DNA of 33,583 bases. Source: Planctomycetaceae bacterium (GTDB lineage Bacteria > Planctomycetota > Planctomycetia > Planctomycetales > Planctomycetaceae). Shown piece after piece: positions 1 through 7,710 of the stretch. The stretch lies in NCBI GenBank assembly GCA_021732415.1, contig JAKFVC010000087.1, positions 1 to 33,583 of the forward strand, read 5' to 3'. The notes below the pieces were generated by a model. The model worked only from the letters and a program-made list of their open reading frames with translations. It was not told where the DNA came from and ran no database searches. Made by a program: the position numbers and the translations under genes. The stretch's first letter is position 1; each line of letters opens with the position of its first letter.

Positions 1-91
1 ACCCCTCTCCCCGGAGTACCAGGGCGAGGGGAGCGAAATCAACGAGGTAGAACCTCTGCTACGGGGCTATCGCGGCGCATCAATCACATCC
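1..91. other. Leader before first kinase gene, with partial inverted repeat
   Basis: This short stretch precedes the first kinase gene. Bases 2-12 (CCCCTCTCCCC) can pair imperfectly with GAGGGGAG at 26-33, forming a GC-rich hairpin at the window edge. It may be one end of an intergenic repeat cut by the window. No convincing promoter or Shine-Dalgarno sequence is visible before the ATG at 92. Confidence 0.35.
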
Positions 92-1822
92 ATGACACAG
101 AGGATCAAACCCGTGGTGCCGTCCTCTGATGTCGAACGTGATTCACTGCTCGCACGGTTGATCGATGAGCTCTTAGAAGCCGCGCGAAAGGGCCAGGCAC
201 CTCCCTTCGACGAGGTCGCTCGGCAGTATCCAGACTTGGCTGCGGAACTGCGAGAGCTGTGGGCGACGGCTCAACTGGCCGATGACTTGGGGAGTCTGCA
301 CGACGAAGTCACGATTGTTCCCGGCATCCACGTCATGCCGGGGCTCGTGGTGCCCGCATTGAAACAGGATGCTGTCGCAGCTCCCGTCCGCACCTTCGGC
401 GATTACGAATTGCTCGCCGAGATCGGCCGTGGAGGGATGGGGGTCGTTTACCGGGCGCGTCAGACTTCTCTGGGACGGGTCGTGGCGCTGAAGGTCTTGC
501 TGCGTGGCGAACATGCTTCATCAGGGGATATCGCCCGCTTTTTGCACGAAGCGGCCGCGGCAGCCGCGCTGGATCATCCGCATATTACCCCCGTCTACGA
601 AGTAGGCGAGCAAGAGGGCCAGCCCTACTTCAGTATGAAGTATGTCGAGGGGACGACTCTGTCCCGCAGGTTGCTCGACGGCCCCATCGGACCGCGCGAG
701 GCCGCCGCGCTGCTGGCGCCCGTCTGTCGTGCCGTCGCCGCGGCACATGCTGGCGGCATCCTGCATCGCGACCTTAAGCCGTCCAATATCTTGATTGACC
801 GGGACGGTCTGCCGCTCATCACTGATTTCGGTCTGGCGAAACGGACGTCGGCTGCGGCTGATAGTGACGGAGGCCTGCCCAGTCTGACGCAAACCGGCGC
901 CATTTTGGGAACCCCCAGCTACATGGCTCCCGAGCAGGCGGCGGGACGCCGCGGTGAAGTGGGCGTCACGACGGATGTCTACAGCCTGGGGGCGATTCTC
1001 TATCAGATGCTGACGGGGCGACCGCCGTTTCAAGCGGCGACTCCGTTCGATACGGTCATGCTGGTCCTCGAACAAGACCCCCTGCCCCCTCGTTTATTGA
1101 ATCCCCAGGCCGATCCCGACCTGGAAATGATCGCTCTGAAATGCCTGCAAAAACCACAGGAATTACGGTACCAATCGGCCAGTGCCCTGGCCGATGACCT
1201 GGAAGCATTTCTGGCGAACGAGCCCATTTCAGCCCGCTTAACCAACCTCAGCGGCATCATCAGCCGCATGCTGCGGGAAACGCATCACGCCGCGGTCCTG
1301 GAGAACTGGGGCCTGCTGTGGATGTGGCACAGCCTGGTCCTGCTGTTGTTGTGCCTGGCAACCAACTGGTTCAAGCTGCAGCACGTCGACCGGCCGGAGC
1401 CGTATCTGGGTTTGTGGACAGTCGGCCTCGGGGCGTGGGCGGCGATCTTCTGGAGACTGCGGCGGCGATCGGGCCCCATCACGTTTGTCGAACGCCAGAT
1501 CGCTCACGTCTGGGCGGGTAGTGTTATTTCTTGTACTCTGCTGTTCGTGGTCGAGATTATCCTGGGGCTGAAGGTCTTAACTCTGTCGCCGGTGCTGGCC
1601 CTGTCGAGCGGCATGGTCTTCCTGGTGAAAGCGGGAATCCTGTCGGGCAGTTTCTACCTGCAGGCTGCGGCCCTCTTCGTAACCAGTATCGTGATGGCCC
1701 GCTGGCCCGATTACGGGTTGATCGTCTTCGGCGTGGTGTCCGGCTTGTGCTTCTTTCTGCCGGGCTTGAAATACCATCGTCAACGGCGACGCGCCAGAAA
1801 GGCGGCTCAGCATATCGCCTGA
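92..1822 (+). CDS. Membrane-anchored Ser/Thr protein kinase, polytopic C-terminus
   Basis: This 576-residue protein is a PknB-like (Hanks-type) Ser/Thr kinase that should phosphorylate cytoplasmic proteins. Residues 1-100 form an Asp/Glu/Leu-rich N-terminal region often seen ahead of planctomycete kinases. The kinase domain starts near residue 102. It has the glycine loop IGRGGMGVVY (111-120), the ATP lysine in VALK (K134), the catalytic loop HRDLKPSN (225-232), DFG (245-247) and GTPSYMAPE (273-281), so every key residue is present. After about residue 400 there are roughly six hydrophobic segments instead of the single helix plus sensor of typical PknB proteins. The gene converges on the next kinase gene, with only six bases between stop codons. 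The substrate and signal are unknown. Kinase activity is very likely from the motifs. Confidence 0.9.
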   Translation: MTQRIKPVVPSSDVERDSLLARLIDELLEAARKGQAPPFDEVARQYPDLAAELRELWATAQLADDLGSLHDEVTIVPGIHVMPGLVVPALKQDAVAAPVRTFGDYELLAEIGRGGMGVVYRARQTSLGRVVALKVLLRGEHASSGDIARFLHEAAAAAALDHPHITPVYEVGEQEGQPYFSMKYVEGTTLSRRLLDGPIGPREAAALLAPVCRAVAAAHAGGILHRDLKPSNILIDRDGLPLITDFGLAKRTSAAADSDGGLPSLTQTGAILGTPSYMAPEQAAGRRGEVGVTTDVYSLGAILYQMLTGRPPFQAATPFDTVMLVLEQDPLPPRLLNPQADPDLEMIALKCLQKPQELRYQSASALADDLEAFLANEPISARLTNLSGIISRMLRETHHAAVLENWGLLWMWHSLVLLLLCLATNWFKLQHVDRPEPYLGLWTVGLGAWAAIFWRLRRRSGPITFVERQIAHVWAGSVISCTLLFVVEIILGLKVLTLSPVLALSSGMVFLVKAGILSGSFYLQAAALFVTSIVMARWPDYGLIVFGVVSGLCFFLPGLKYHRQRRRARKAAQHIA

Positions 1823-1828
1823 AAGTTA

Positions 1829-3988
1829 CTATCTGCCGCGGCTTTGATCACTCAGCACCCGGAAAATAAAGTACCACAGCGACCCGATCAGTCCGCAGCA
1901 GAACAGCAATCCCAGCCGCATATACTGGGTCAGCTTCTGTTCCATCTGTTGAACGGGATGCTTGGCGGTGGAGCGTCGTTCCTGGACGACTGCAATCCAG
2001 TCGGTCTTGCCGACCGGCCAGAATGCGGCCAGCCACGTGCCCCCATACTGTGCCTGATCGACCAGGCTGACTGGATCTTGAAAGTCCAGGCTGCGATCCA
2101 GATCGGCGATGTCCAGCGGCTTGTTGGCCGAGGCACCGGCTTCCACCCGATCCTGCAATTGAGCCAATTGCCGCGCGTGACCCGCATCAACCTGCAGACG
2201 CTTCCGTGCGACTTCAGTCAATTTGGCGAGCTTGCGATCAGATAACCAGGGATGATCGAGCAAATGGAAAGTCGGATCCTGCTTCACATCGTGCGTGACG
2301 TGATTATCGTACAACGCAATCGTCCGTTCGATCTGATTCGTCGTCCCCGCCGCCTCGATCTGCGGTTTATAGGCGGCCAGTAATTGTTCCAGACTCATAG
2401 AACGACCGAGCACGCCGATCACCTTTTCACGATCGGATGAGAAGACAGGAACGGTAATCGCGACGCGGTAGGCATCGGTGGCTTCGCTGCGATAGGCCAT
2501 CGACACGTAAGGCTCGTGGATGGGAACGACATCCGCGGGAACGTTGTCCTTGGGATAGTTAATGCGTCGTCCGTGAAAGTAGTCGCGGAACCGGTAGTTC
2601 TTGCCGACCGTACGGGCCTCATAGGGGGCTCGGTAAAGTTGCAGCCCCTGGGCATCATCCACGAACCAACTGGTATCGGGTTCCAATCCCTGTTTTTTGC
2701 GCGCGTCGTCGACGAGGGACTTCCATTCGCCTAGGACTTCGCGCAGTTTGGTTCGCTCTTCCCACGGGAGACTGGCTTCACTCTCCAACGCCGCCGCCAG
2801 CCGGGTGTCCTCCGCGACTTTGCGCAGCTCACTGGTCCGGTCTTCCAGTTCCCGTTCGATCGAGCGTGCGAGGATTTTGACGGTCACCGCATCGCTCTCC
2901 AGTGCGCGGTCCAGAAGATTATCCTGGGCCGAACGCACGGCCGCCGACATGGCGTTATTAGCCAGCGTTCCAATGACCAGCAACAGGGCAATCGGAGCCG
3001 CGATCCCCAGCGTCAGCAGGGGGCGATTGGTCATGTGCCGCGTGCGGGCATCCAGCGCGTCCAACACCGCCTGCGCATTGGGGAATCGCAAATTGGGGTC
3101 AATCTGCAGGCACCGGTCGATGATCTCTGCTAACCGCCGGTCGACCCCGCGGGCTCGCCAATGAGCTTTGGGACGCGGATCGTGCCGCAGGATATGCTGA
3201 TAGGTTTCCAGCCGGCGTTCGGCAGGTTGGGTGTCAGCCAGCCGTTTCTCGTTTGCGGCAGATCGATAAGGCGGATCACCTGTCAACGCCTGGTAGAGGA
3301 CCGCACCCCAGGCATACACATCCCACCGCGCATCGGGCACTGCGTTGATGTCAGCTTGCTCGGGAGCCATGAAAAACAAGGTTCCGAGGGCATGGTGTTG
3401 TTCGTGCGACAGCCGCGATTGCCCGAAGTCGGCAAGTCGCGCATCCAGGTTTTTGTCGAGCAGAATATTCGCGGGCTTCAAATCGCAGTGCAGGATGCCG
3501 CTGCCGTGAGCATGCACGAGGGCCATCAACACATCACGGCCAATGCGTGCGGCTTCCTTGGCCGATAGCGGTCCCTTTTCCAGGAGATTCGACAGCGACC
3601 CGTTCTCCAGGTACTCCATCACATAGTGTGGAGGATCAGAGTTCCAGCCCACCGCGATCAAGCCCACGATATTGCGGCACGTATACAGCACCGCCAGTTT
3701 CTCGACTTCGCGATTGAGCAAAGACCAATCGAGACCACGGCGTTGGGTGTAGAATTTGATGGCGACGTTCTTGCCCGTCCCCAGTTCCGTGGCCAGCCAG
3801 ACCGAACCATAGGCACCTTCGCCCAGGCTCTCCTTAATCTGGTAGCCGGGCACCGAGGCCGGTGGATGTTCACGCCGCAGGCTGTGTGCCCGAGATCGTT
3901 CGCGATCCGCATCGGACTGCACCCACGTCCCCTCGGCAACGGTCTTTCCGTCGTCTGTTTGTCCCGAGGTTACGTTCGCTGTCACCAT
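1829..3988 (-). CDS. Ser/Thr protein kinase with Cache-like extracytoplasmic sensor, non-RD
   Basis: This is a transmembrane sensor kinase of 719 residues from the ATG at 3988; a GTG at 4003 would add five residues. The kinase domain has GEGAYGSVW (about 56-64), the ATP lysine in AIK (K78), DFG (187-189) and FMAPEQ. The catalytic loop reads HCDLKPAN (167-174), so the arginine of HRD is cysteine, a non-RD kinase. A hydrophobic helix lies near 323-343. An extracytoplasmic region of about 330 residues follows, with the segment GKNYRFRDYF and other features of double Cache domains, then a C-terminal helix (YMRLGLLFCCGLIGSLWYF). In related receptors the Cache domain binds small molecules such as amino or carboxylic acids; the ligand here is unknown. 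The fusion of kinase and Cache is read from sequence and the sensing role is inferred. Confidence 0.88.
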   Translation of the reverse strand: MVTANVTSGQTDDGKTVAEGTWVQSDADRERSRAHSLRREHPPASVPGYQIKESLGEGAYGSVWLATELGTGKNVAIKFYTQRRGLDWSLLNREVEKLAVLYTCRNIVGLIAVGWNSDPPHYVMEYLENGSLSNLLEKGPLSAKEAARIGRDVLMALVHAHGSGILHCDLKPANILLDKNLDARLADFGQSRLSHEQHHALGTLFFMAPEQADINAVPDARWDVYAWGAVLYQALTGDPPYRSAANEKRLADTQPAERRLETYQHILRHDPRPKAHWRARGVDRRLAEIIDRCLQIDPNLRFPNAQAVLDALDARTRHMTNRPLLTLGIAAPIALLLVIGTLANNAMSAAVRSAQDNLLDRALESDAVTVKILARSIERELEDRTSELRKVAEDTRLAAALESEASLPWEERTKLREVLGEWKSLVDDARKKQGLEPDTSWFVDDAQGLQLYRAPYEARTVGKNYRFRDYFHGRRINYPKDNVPADVVPIHEPYVSMAYRSEATDAYRVAITVPVFSSDREKVIGVLGRSMSLEQLLAAYKPQIEAAGTTNQIERTIALYDNHVTHDVKQDPTFHLLDHPWLSDRKLAKLTEVARKRLQVDAGHARQLAQLQDRVEAGASANKPLDIADLDRSLDFQDPVSLVDQAQYGGTWLAAFWPVGKTDWIAVVQERRSTAKHPVQQMEQKLTQYMRLGLLFCCGLIGSLWYFIFRVLSDQSRGR

Positions 3989-4100
3989 CCACCGCCATCT
4001 CACGCGTCAGGAATACACGGTATTCTTCACATCGTCTGAGCAACGACTTCAGGCATTATTTTAACAGACTCGACGCACGACGAGCAGGAGGTAAATCAAG

Positions 4101-4246
4101 GAAATGACTAATTGCCTAATGACTAAATGGACGGAATTGGGATGCCACGGTGACCGCCGATTCGCTCTCATTTCCGCGATCCGCCATTGAAACTCGTCAT
4201 AGTTCATCCTTTTAGACATTAGTCATTAGGTAATTTGACATTGTCA
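4101..4246. repeat. AT-rich imperfect inverted repeat
   Basis: The left arm contains CCTAATGACTAA and the right arm TTAGTCATTAGG, which are exact complements. Pairing extends imperfectly over about 27 bases on each side, around roughly 85 bases of unrelated sequence. The AT-rich arms contrast with the GC-rich surroundings, which suggests a mobile or dispersed intergenic repeat, not a terminator. Confidence 0.6.
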
Positions 4247-4305
4247 TTATTGCGTCGCTGGCAAAGGCTGGTCGCGGAGATCCCATATCGAAGGCGCCGT
4301 CCTAT

Positions 4306-4334
4306 TTGAGCTGTCGCTCCGATTCTCGTAGCAT
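4306..4334 (+). promoter_or_regulatory. Candidate sigma70-like promoter for the RidA-family gene
   Basis: TTGAGC at 4306-4311 and TAGCAT at 4329-4334 are separated by 17 bases, a standard housekeeping spacing. The box lies about 80 bases upstream of the start at 4413. Matches are partial (four of six in each box), so this is a reasonable but unproven assignment. Confidence 0.4.
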
Positions 4335-4412
4335 AGAGGAGAAATCGAAGTCCCCGTCAGGTAACCGCATCCCGACCACCACCACCCAGTGATCACTTAC
4401 AGGAGACAGACA

Positions 4413-4880
4413 ATGCCCGGTCGAATTGAAACACGGATGAAAGAATTAGAGCTCACGCTGCCGGCAGCTCCCGAGGCAATCGGATATTACGTCCCTGCAA
4501 CGCGGATCGGAAACTTGGTCGTCACCAGCGGACAGCTCCCCATGAGCGGCAAGGAACTGCTGTTTGCCGGCAAGGTCGGCGGACATGTGCCCGAGTCCCA
4601 CGGCAGCAATGCAGCACAAATCTGCGCGTTAAATGCTCTCTCCCAAATCAAGGCTTTGGTGGGAAGCCTCGACAAAGTGACCAGGATCGTCCGCGTTGAG
4701 GGTTATGTGGCATCAGCACCGGAATTCACCGGGCAAGCGCAAGTCGTCAACGGGGCCTCGCGGCTGTTGGTTGATATTTTCGGCGATGCGGGCAAGCACA
4801 CGCGAATCTCAGTCGGAGCTGCCGAGTTGCCGTTGAATGCGTCCGTGGAACTCGTGATCTGGGCGGAAGTCGCGGATTAA
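4413..4880 (+). CDS. RidA (YjgF/YER057c/UK114) family protein
   Basis: This 155-residue cytoplasmic protein belongs to the RidA superfamily, whose best-known members hydrolyse reactive enamine/imine intermediates released by PLP enzymes. Visible features are the N-terminal strand region VTSGQLPMSGKE, the central helix NAAQICALNALSQIKAL and the C-terminal block HTRISVGAAELPLNASVEL. The arginine in that last block corresponds to the ligand-binding arginine of active deaminases. The ATG at 4413 is preferred over the in-frame GTG at 4389 because AGGAGA (4401-4406) lies six bases upstream, the clearest ribosome binding site in the window. It stands alone between repeats. Family membership is firm, but the exact subgroup and substrate are not determined, so no gene symbol is given. 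Confidence 0.9.
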   Translation: MPGRIETRMKELELTLPAAPEAIGYYVPATRIGNLVVTSGQLPMSGKELLFAGKVGGHVPESHGSNAAQICALNALSQIKALVGSLDKVTRIVRVEGYVASAPEFTGQAQVVNGASRLLVDIFGDAGKHTRISVGAAELPLNASVELVIWAEVAD

Positions 4881-4896
4881 GCAAGCGGTCGATTAA

Positions 4897-5206
4897 CGTG
4901 GGACGGGTCTCCGACCCGTCTGAGCCCGTGACATTGGATACGGCCCAGATTTGTCCCTCGCGAGTTTCGCGAAGCGTACAAAGTTGCCTTGATCAATACG
5001 GCCCAGAATCAGGTGAAATCCCTGAGTTTGGGTGCCACTGGCTCTGCCAGTGCATTGCCGGACAGTGCATCGATAGCCTGCGAGCACTGGCAGAGCCAGT
5101 GGCACCCATTTTTGGCTTTATTGAAGCGGGCGGACCTCACCACGGAAATTGCGCCGCGTGAAGCTCGCAGGTTACAGGCACAGACGGGTCGGAGACCCGT
5201 CCCACG
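4897..5206. repeat. Outer perfect inverted repeat, 26-bp arms
   Basis: Bases 4897-4922 are the exact reverse complement of 5181-5206. Each arm is itself largely palindromic around the core GACGGGTC..GACCCGTC. The arms enclose the inner 25-bp inverted repeat and about 258 bp in total. The arrangement resembles a non-autonomous intergenic element. No ORF inside could encode a transposase. Confidence 0.85.
5029..5108. repeat. Inner perfect inverted repeat, 25-bp arms
   Basis: Bases 5029-5053 pair perfectly with 5084-5108, leaving a 30-base loop. The arm core is GCCACTGGCTCTGCCAGTG, which is itself near-palindromic. RNA from either strand would form a very stable hairpin, so it could act as a bidirectional transcription or mRNA-decay barrier between two converging genes. 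It is not followed by a T-tract, so it is not a classical terminator. Confidence 0.88.
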
Positions 5207-5212
5207 GTACAA

Positions 5213-6118
5213 CTACAACAGCGCCACACTCGCCGGCGAATCAGTCGCGGGCAGTTCTGCATAAATCTCAACAGCCACAGCCTGCTCAGGCAACTCAACC
5301 GAATTCCGTTTGAGTTCCAGGCGGACGCCATAGGTGAAGACGGCTCCCACCTTAATACGCACTTCCGAGCCATCAGCGACTTCACAGTCGATCTGCGGAG
5401 CGGCCAAGAACGGCGGGCTGAAGGGAACGTGCAGCACAGCCTGCCGCGCACCGGCTTCAAACGTCGCCACAAGTTGCCCTTCCAACAGATCGGAACCCGA
5501 ATCGAGACAACGTCGTTGCAGCCGGCTCACGAGGTCCCCTTCGACGTCATCTTCGTCCTCATCGGCAGGCAGCTCGTTCTGAACAGGTTCGCGGGCCAGC
5601 GAAATCAGCGATTCGCGGGGCACGGTCTTGAACTTCGGAGCGGTGCGACGATGCGTTTCTGGCTCTCCCAACGGGCACAGGAAGCGTTCGAGTTCCGGCC
5701 AGATCACATCGCAGCAGAGCCAGCGCAGCCAATTGACCGAGATTGTCGAGACGCAAAACCATCCCACGAAAATCAGCCATCCCGTGGCGACCGTCACACC
5801 CAGATACGTCCAGTGGGGCGTTAACAGGGCGACGGCAATCGTCAACAATGGGAAGGTGATCAAGGTCCCGCAGACCAGACTGTCGCCAGGTGCCAGTCGA
5901 TACGGCGGCCATTCGGCCGCCACCTTCAAGCTGCAGCAGAAGAGACTGGTAAGCAGGATGGACGCCGCGTAGCTCGGCGTGGCGATCGCCTCAGCGAATG
6001 CACCGCAGCCCCAGCGGATCAAGACCGTCGAAGCCATTAGCGACAGCACGCTGAAGCCAGCCACCGCATACAGCCGCGAAGGAGCCGCAGTACGGATCAA
6101 TTCAAGATTACTGGCCAT
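5213..6118 (-). CDS. Uncharacterised membrane protein, four N-terminal helices
   Basis: I do not recognise this 301-residue protein. Hydrophobic segments lie near residues 17-35, 50-65, 83-100 and 105-128. A soluble region of about 160 residues follows, with an acidic stretch (ELPADEDEDDVEGD) and a beta-rich C-terminal part. The ATG at 6118 is preferred over one at 6145 because the longer N-terminus (MCIHRRWTS) is polar and unconvincing, and GGAG lies upstream of 6118. The gene is just downstream of metK on the same strand, but a hairpin terminator lies near its start, so co-transcription is uncertain. The PilZ-like arrangement of a basic segment before a beta-rich domain is a weak impression only. 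Confidence 0.7.
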   Translation of the reverse strand: MASNLELIRTAAPSRLYAVAGFSVLSLMASTVLIRWGCGAFAEAIATPSYAASILLTSLFCCSLKVAAEWPPYRLAPGDSLVCGTLITFPLLTIAVALLTPHWTYLGVTVATGWLIFVGWFCVSTISVNWLRWLCCDVIWPELERFLCPLGEPETHRRTAPKFKTVPRESLISLAREPVQNELPADEDEDDVEGDLVSRLQRRCLDSGSDLLEGQLVATFEAGARQAVLHVPFSPPFLAAPQIDCEVADGSEVRIKVGAVFTYGVRLELKRNSVELPEQAVAVEIYAELPATDSPASVALL

Positions 6119-6161
6119 GGAGGTCCATCTCCGGTGAATGCACATCGAGCCTGAAATACCA

Positions 6162-6196
6162 AAGGAGCCCGGTCGCGTGATGCCACCGGACTCCTT
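6162..6196 (-). terminator. Terminator-like hairpin downstream of metK
   Basis: On the minus strand, AAGGAG-CCGGT pairs with ACCGG-CTCCTT (one C/A mismatch) around an 11-base loop, followed by a short T-rich stretch (TGGTATTTC). It sits 20 bases beyond the metK stop. A second small palindrome, CCGGATTGTAATCCGG, overlaps the metK stop codon itself. The T-tract is weak, so efficiency is uncertain. Confidence 0.5.
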
Positions 6197-6215
6197 GGGA
6201 TTATACTCAACCGGA

Positions 6216-7358
6216 TTACAATCCGGCAGCCTTCTTCAAATCGGCCGCCTTGTCGATCTTTTCCCAGGTAAATTCGGGCTCATTGCGACCGAAGTGTCCG
6301 CCCGAGGCCGTCTTGCGGTAGATCGGACGACGCAGATCCAGATACTTGATGATCCCACGCGGCGTCAGCGGGAAGATCTCGCGAACGATGGCCGAAATCT
6401 TGTCTTCCGGAATCACGTTCGTGCCGTTGGTCTGCACGTTGATGCTCACCGGATCGGCCACGCCAATCGCATACGCCAGTTGAACTTCGCACTCGGTGGC
6501 CAAGCCAGCGGCAACGATGTTCTTGGCCACGTGACGAGCCATATAAGCGGCCGAGCGGTCGACCTTGGTGGGATCTTTGCCACTGAAGGCACCGCCACCA
6601 TGACGGCCCCAGCCGCCGTAGGTGTCAACGATGATCTTGCGGCCGGTCAGGCCCGTGTCACCGTGAGGACCGCCAATAACGAAGCGGCCGGTCGGGTTGA
6701 TGTGGTAGTCAACCTTGCCCGTCAGCAATTCGGCTGGAACCGTCTTCTGAATGACTTCCGGAACGATGAAGGCTTCGATTTCCTTCTGATCAACCTTCTC
6801 CGAATGCTGCGTCGAGACAACTACTGCGGAAACCCGCACGGCCTTCTTGCCGTCGAACTCGACAGTGACTTGGCTCTTGCTGTCCGGTCGCAACCAGTCG
6901 ACGATCCCCTTCTGGCGGATCTCGGTCAACTTGTTGAGAATCCGGTGCGAAAACGCAATCGGCAACGGCATATATTCCGGAGTGTGATTGCAGGCATAAC
7001 CGAACATCAACCCCTGGTCGCCGGCACCATCGCGATCCACACCCATGGCGATGTCGCCGCTCTGGCTGTGCAGACCGAGGAAAATGCGGCAAGAATCGGC
7101 GTTGAAGCCCATGTCTTCGCCGGTATAGCCGATGTCGCGGACAACGTCGCGGACGACCTTCTGGTGGTCCACTTTCGCTGAAGTCGTGATTTCACCAGCC
7201 AGAACGACCAAGTCGGTCGTGCAGAGCGTCTCGCAGGCGACGCGCGACATGGGATCCTGGGCCAGAATGGCGTCCAGAATACCGTCAGAAATTTGGTCAG
7301 CCACCTTATCGGGGTGCCCCATACTGACTGATTCACTGGTGAAAAAGAAATTTGCCAT
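6216..7358 (-). CDS. metK: S-adenosylmethionine synthetase
   Basis: MetK makes S-adenosylmethionine from methionine and ATP, releasing phosphate and pyrophosphate, and supplies the cell's methyl donor. The 380-residue length matches the family. The methionine/ATP-binding signature [16 protein letters not shown] is at residues 14-29, followed by the loop region [12 protein letters not shown] and the C-terminal signature [18 protein letters not shown]. The start at 7358 is supported by AGGAG (minus strand, 7365-7369) six bases upstream. That site is part of an 8-base segment exactly complementary to a segment about 75 bases further upstream, with a strong hairpin between them, so the gene probably has translational leader control (see the leader entry). 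The identification is secure. Confidence 0.98.
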   Translation of the reverse strand: MANFFFTSESVSMGHPDKVADQISDGILDAILAQDPMSRVACETLCTTDLVVLAGEITTSAKVDHQKVVRDVVRDIGYTGEDMGFNADSCRIFLGLHSQSGDIAMGVDRDGAGDQGLMFGYACNHTPEYMPLPIAFSHRILNKLTEIRQKGIVDWLRPDSKSQVTVEFDGKKAVRVSAVVVSTQHSEKVDQKEIEAFIVPEVIQKTVPAELLTGKVDYHINPTGRFVIGGPHGDTGLTGRKIIVDTYGGWGRHGGGAFSGKDPTKVDRSAAYMARHVAKNIVAAGLATECEVQLAYAIGVADPVSINVQTNGTNVIPEDKISAIVREIFPLTPRGIIKYLDLRRPIYRKTASGGHFGRNEPEFTWEKIDKAADLKKAAGL

Positions 7359-7361
7359 CGA

Positions 7362-7451
7362 TCACTCCTGTTTGTAAAGCGTACGTTTCAACCAACCCGA
7401 TACGGCACCGTTACTTACGGCTTAGCTGCCGTGCAGATCGGCGAGGAGTGA
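7362..7451 (-). promoter_or_regulatory. Structured metK leader with anti-Shine-Dalgarno helix (candidate SAM-responsive element)
   Basis: In mRNA sense, UCACUCCU (complement of 7444-7451) is the exact complement of AGGAGUGA (complement of 7362-7369), which contains the metK ribosome binding site. Two bases after the upstream segment a three-tier hairpin begins. It has P1 CCGAU/AUCGG (7437-7441 with 7397-7401), P2 ACGGCA/UGCCGU (7427-7432 with 7402-7407) and P3 CCGU/ACGG (7417-7420 with 7408-7411), with a five-base loop. The 3' side is continuous, while the 5' side has bulges GCAG and GCUAAG (read CUGC and GCUAAG in the mRNA). Closing the outer helix would hide the ribosome binding site. Position before metK suggests sensing of SAM; I do not see SAM-I, SAM-II or SAH signatures. 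Ligand and regulation are inferred. Confidence 0.6.
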
Positions 7452-7553
7452 GCGGAAATCAAAAATCGGAGATATCAGGACCATCAACCGTCCAGATACC
7501 GAGCACGAACGCATCTCTTCCTCGGGAACCGTCACGTACCAATTGGTGCAAAG

Positions 7554-7582
7554 ATTGTAGGAATACGGCGGGGTAAGAACAA
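7554..7582 (-). promoter_or_regulatory. Candidate promoter for metK
   Basis: On the minus strand, TTGTTC (7577-7582) and TACAAT (7554-7559) are 17 bases apart. The -10 box matches five of six consensus bases and the -35 box three of six. Transcription from here would give a leader of nearly 190 bases containing the whole anti-Shine-Dalgarno structure. The match is moderate and unproven. Confidence 0.4.
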
Positions 7583-7637
7583 CCGTCGGCGGAGATGGTT
7601 GTTGGCGATCCCCCAAGGTATTGTTTTAGACCTTTGT

Positions 7638-7692
7638 GACCTTTGTGTCCTTCTGTTCAAAACAATTATTGGAACAGAAGAACACAAAGGTC
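7638..7692. repeat. Near-perfect inverted repeat between metK leader and hydrolase gene
   Basis: Bases 7638-7658 and 7672-7692 are reverse complements at 20 of 21 positions, around a 13-base AT-rich loop. The motif ACCTTTGTG also occurs a second time at 7630-7638, next to the left arm. The element lies 18 bases beyond the hydrolase stop codon. Because it is AT-rich and has no clear T-tract, it may be a dispersed repeat or a weak hairpin terminator. Confidence 0.75.
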
Positions 7693-7710
7693 ACGAAGTA
7701 AGAAGATGAG

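Larger units (their letters stand above)
4040..4388. other. Intergenic region between divergent kinase and ridA-like genes
   Basis: About 350 bp with no plausible gene. It contains an AT-rich imperfect inverted repeat (4101-4129 with 4213-4246) and a promoter-like sequence ahead of the RidA gene, both listed separately. The minus-strand kinase promoter should also lie here but could not be picked out. Confidence 0.6.
4881..5212. other. Repeat-filled intergenic region
   Basis: This 330-bp gap has no plausible gene. Short ORFs through it translate the palindromes and are not credible. It holds two nested perfect inverted repeats, listed separately, and lies between the convergent ends of the RidA gene and the membrane-protein gene. 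Confidence 0.7.

Noticed and set aside
4897-5206. CRISPR array
   Set aside because: The repeats are inverted and nested, with only two copies of each and no regular direct-repeat/spacer spacing.
6138-7181. Long plus-strand ORF (347 codons) opposite metK
   Set aside because: It is fully antisense to an unmistakable metK and has no domain pattern; GC-rich codon use creates long antisense frames.
7362-7620. SAM-I (S-box) or SAH riboswitch before metK
   Set aside because: The long conserved multi-junction core of SAM-I and the SAH core were not seen; only a single hairpin plus an anti-Shine-Dalgarno helix is supported.
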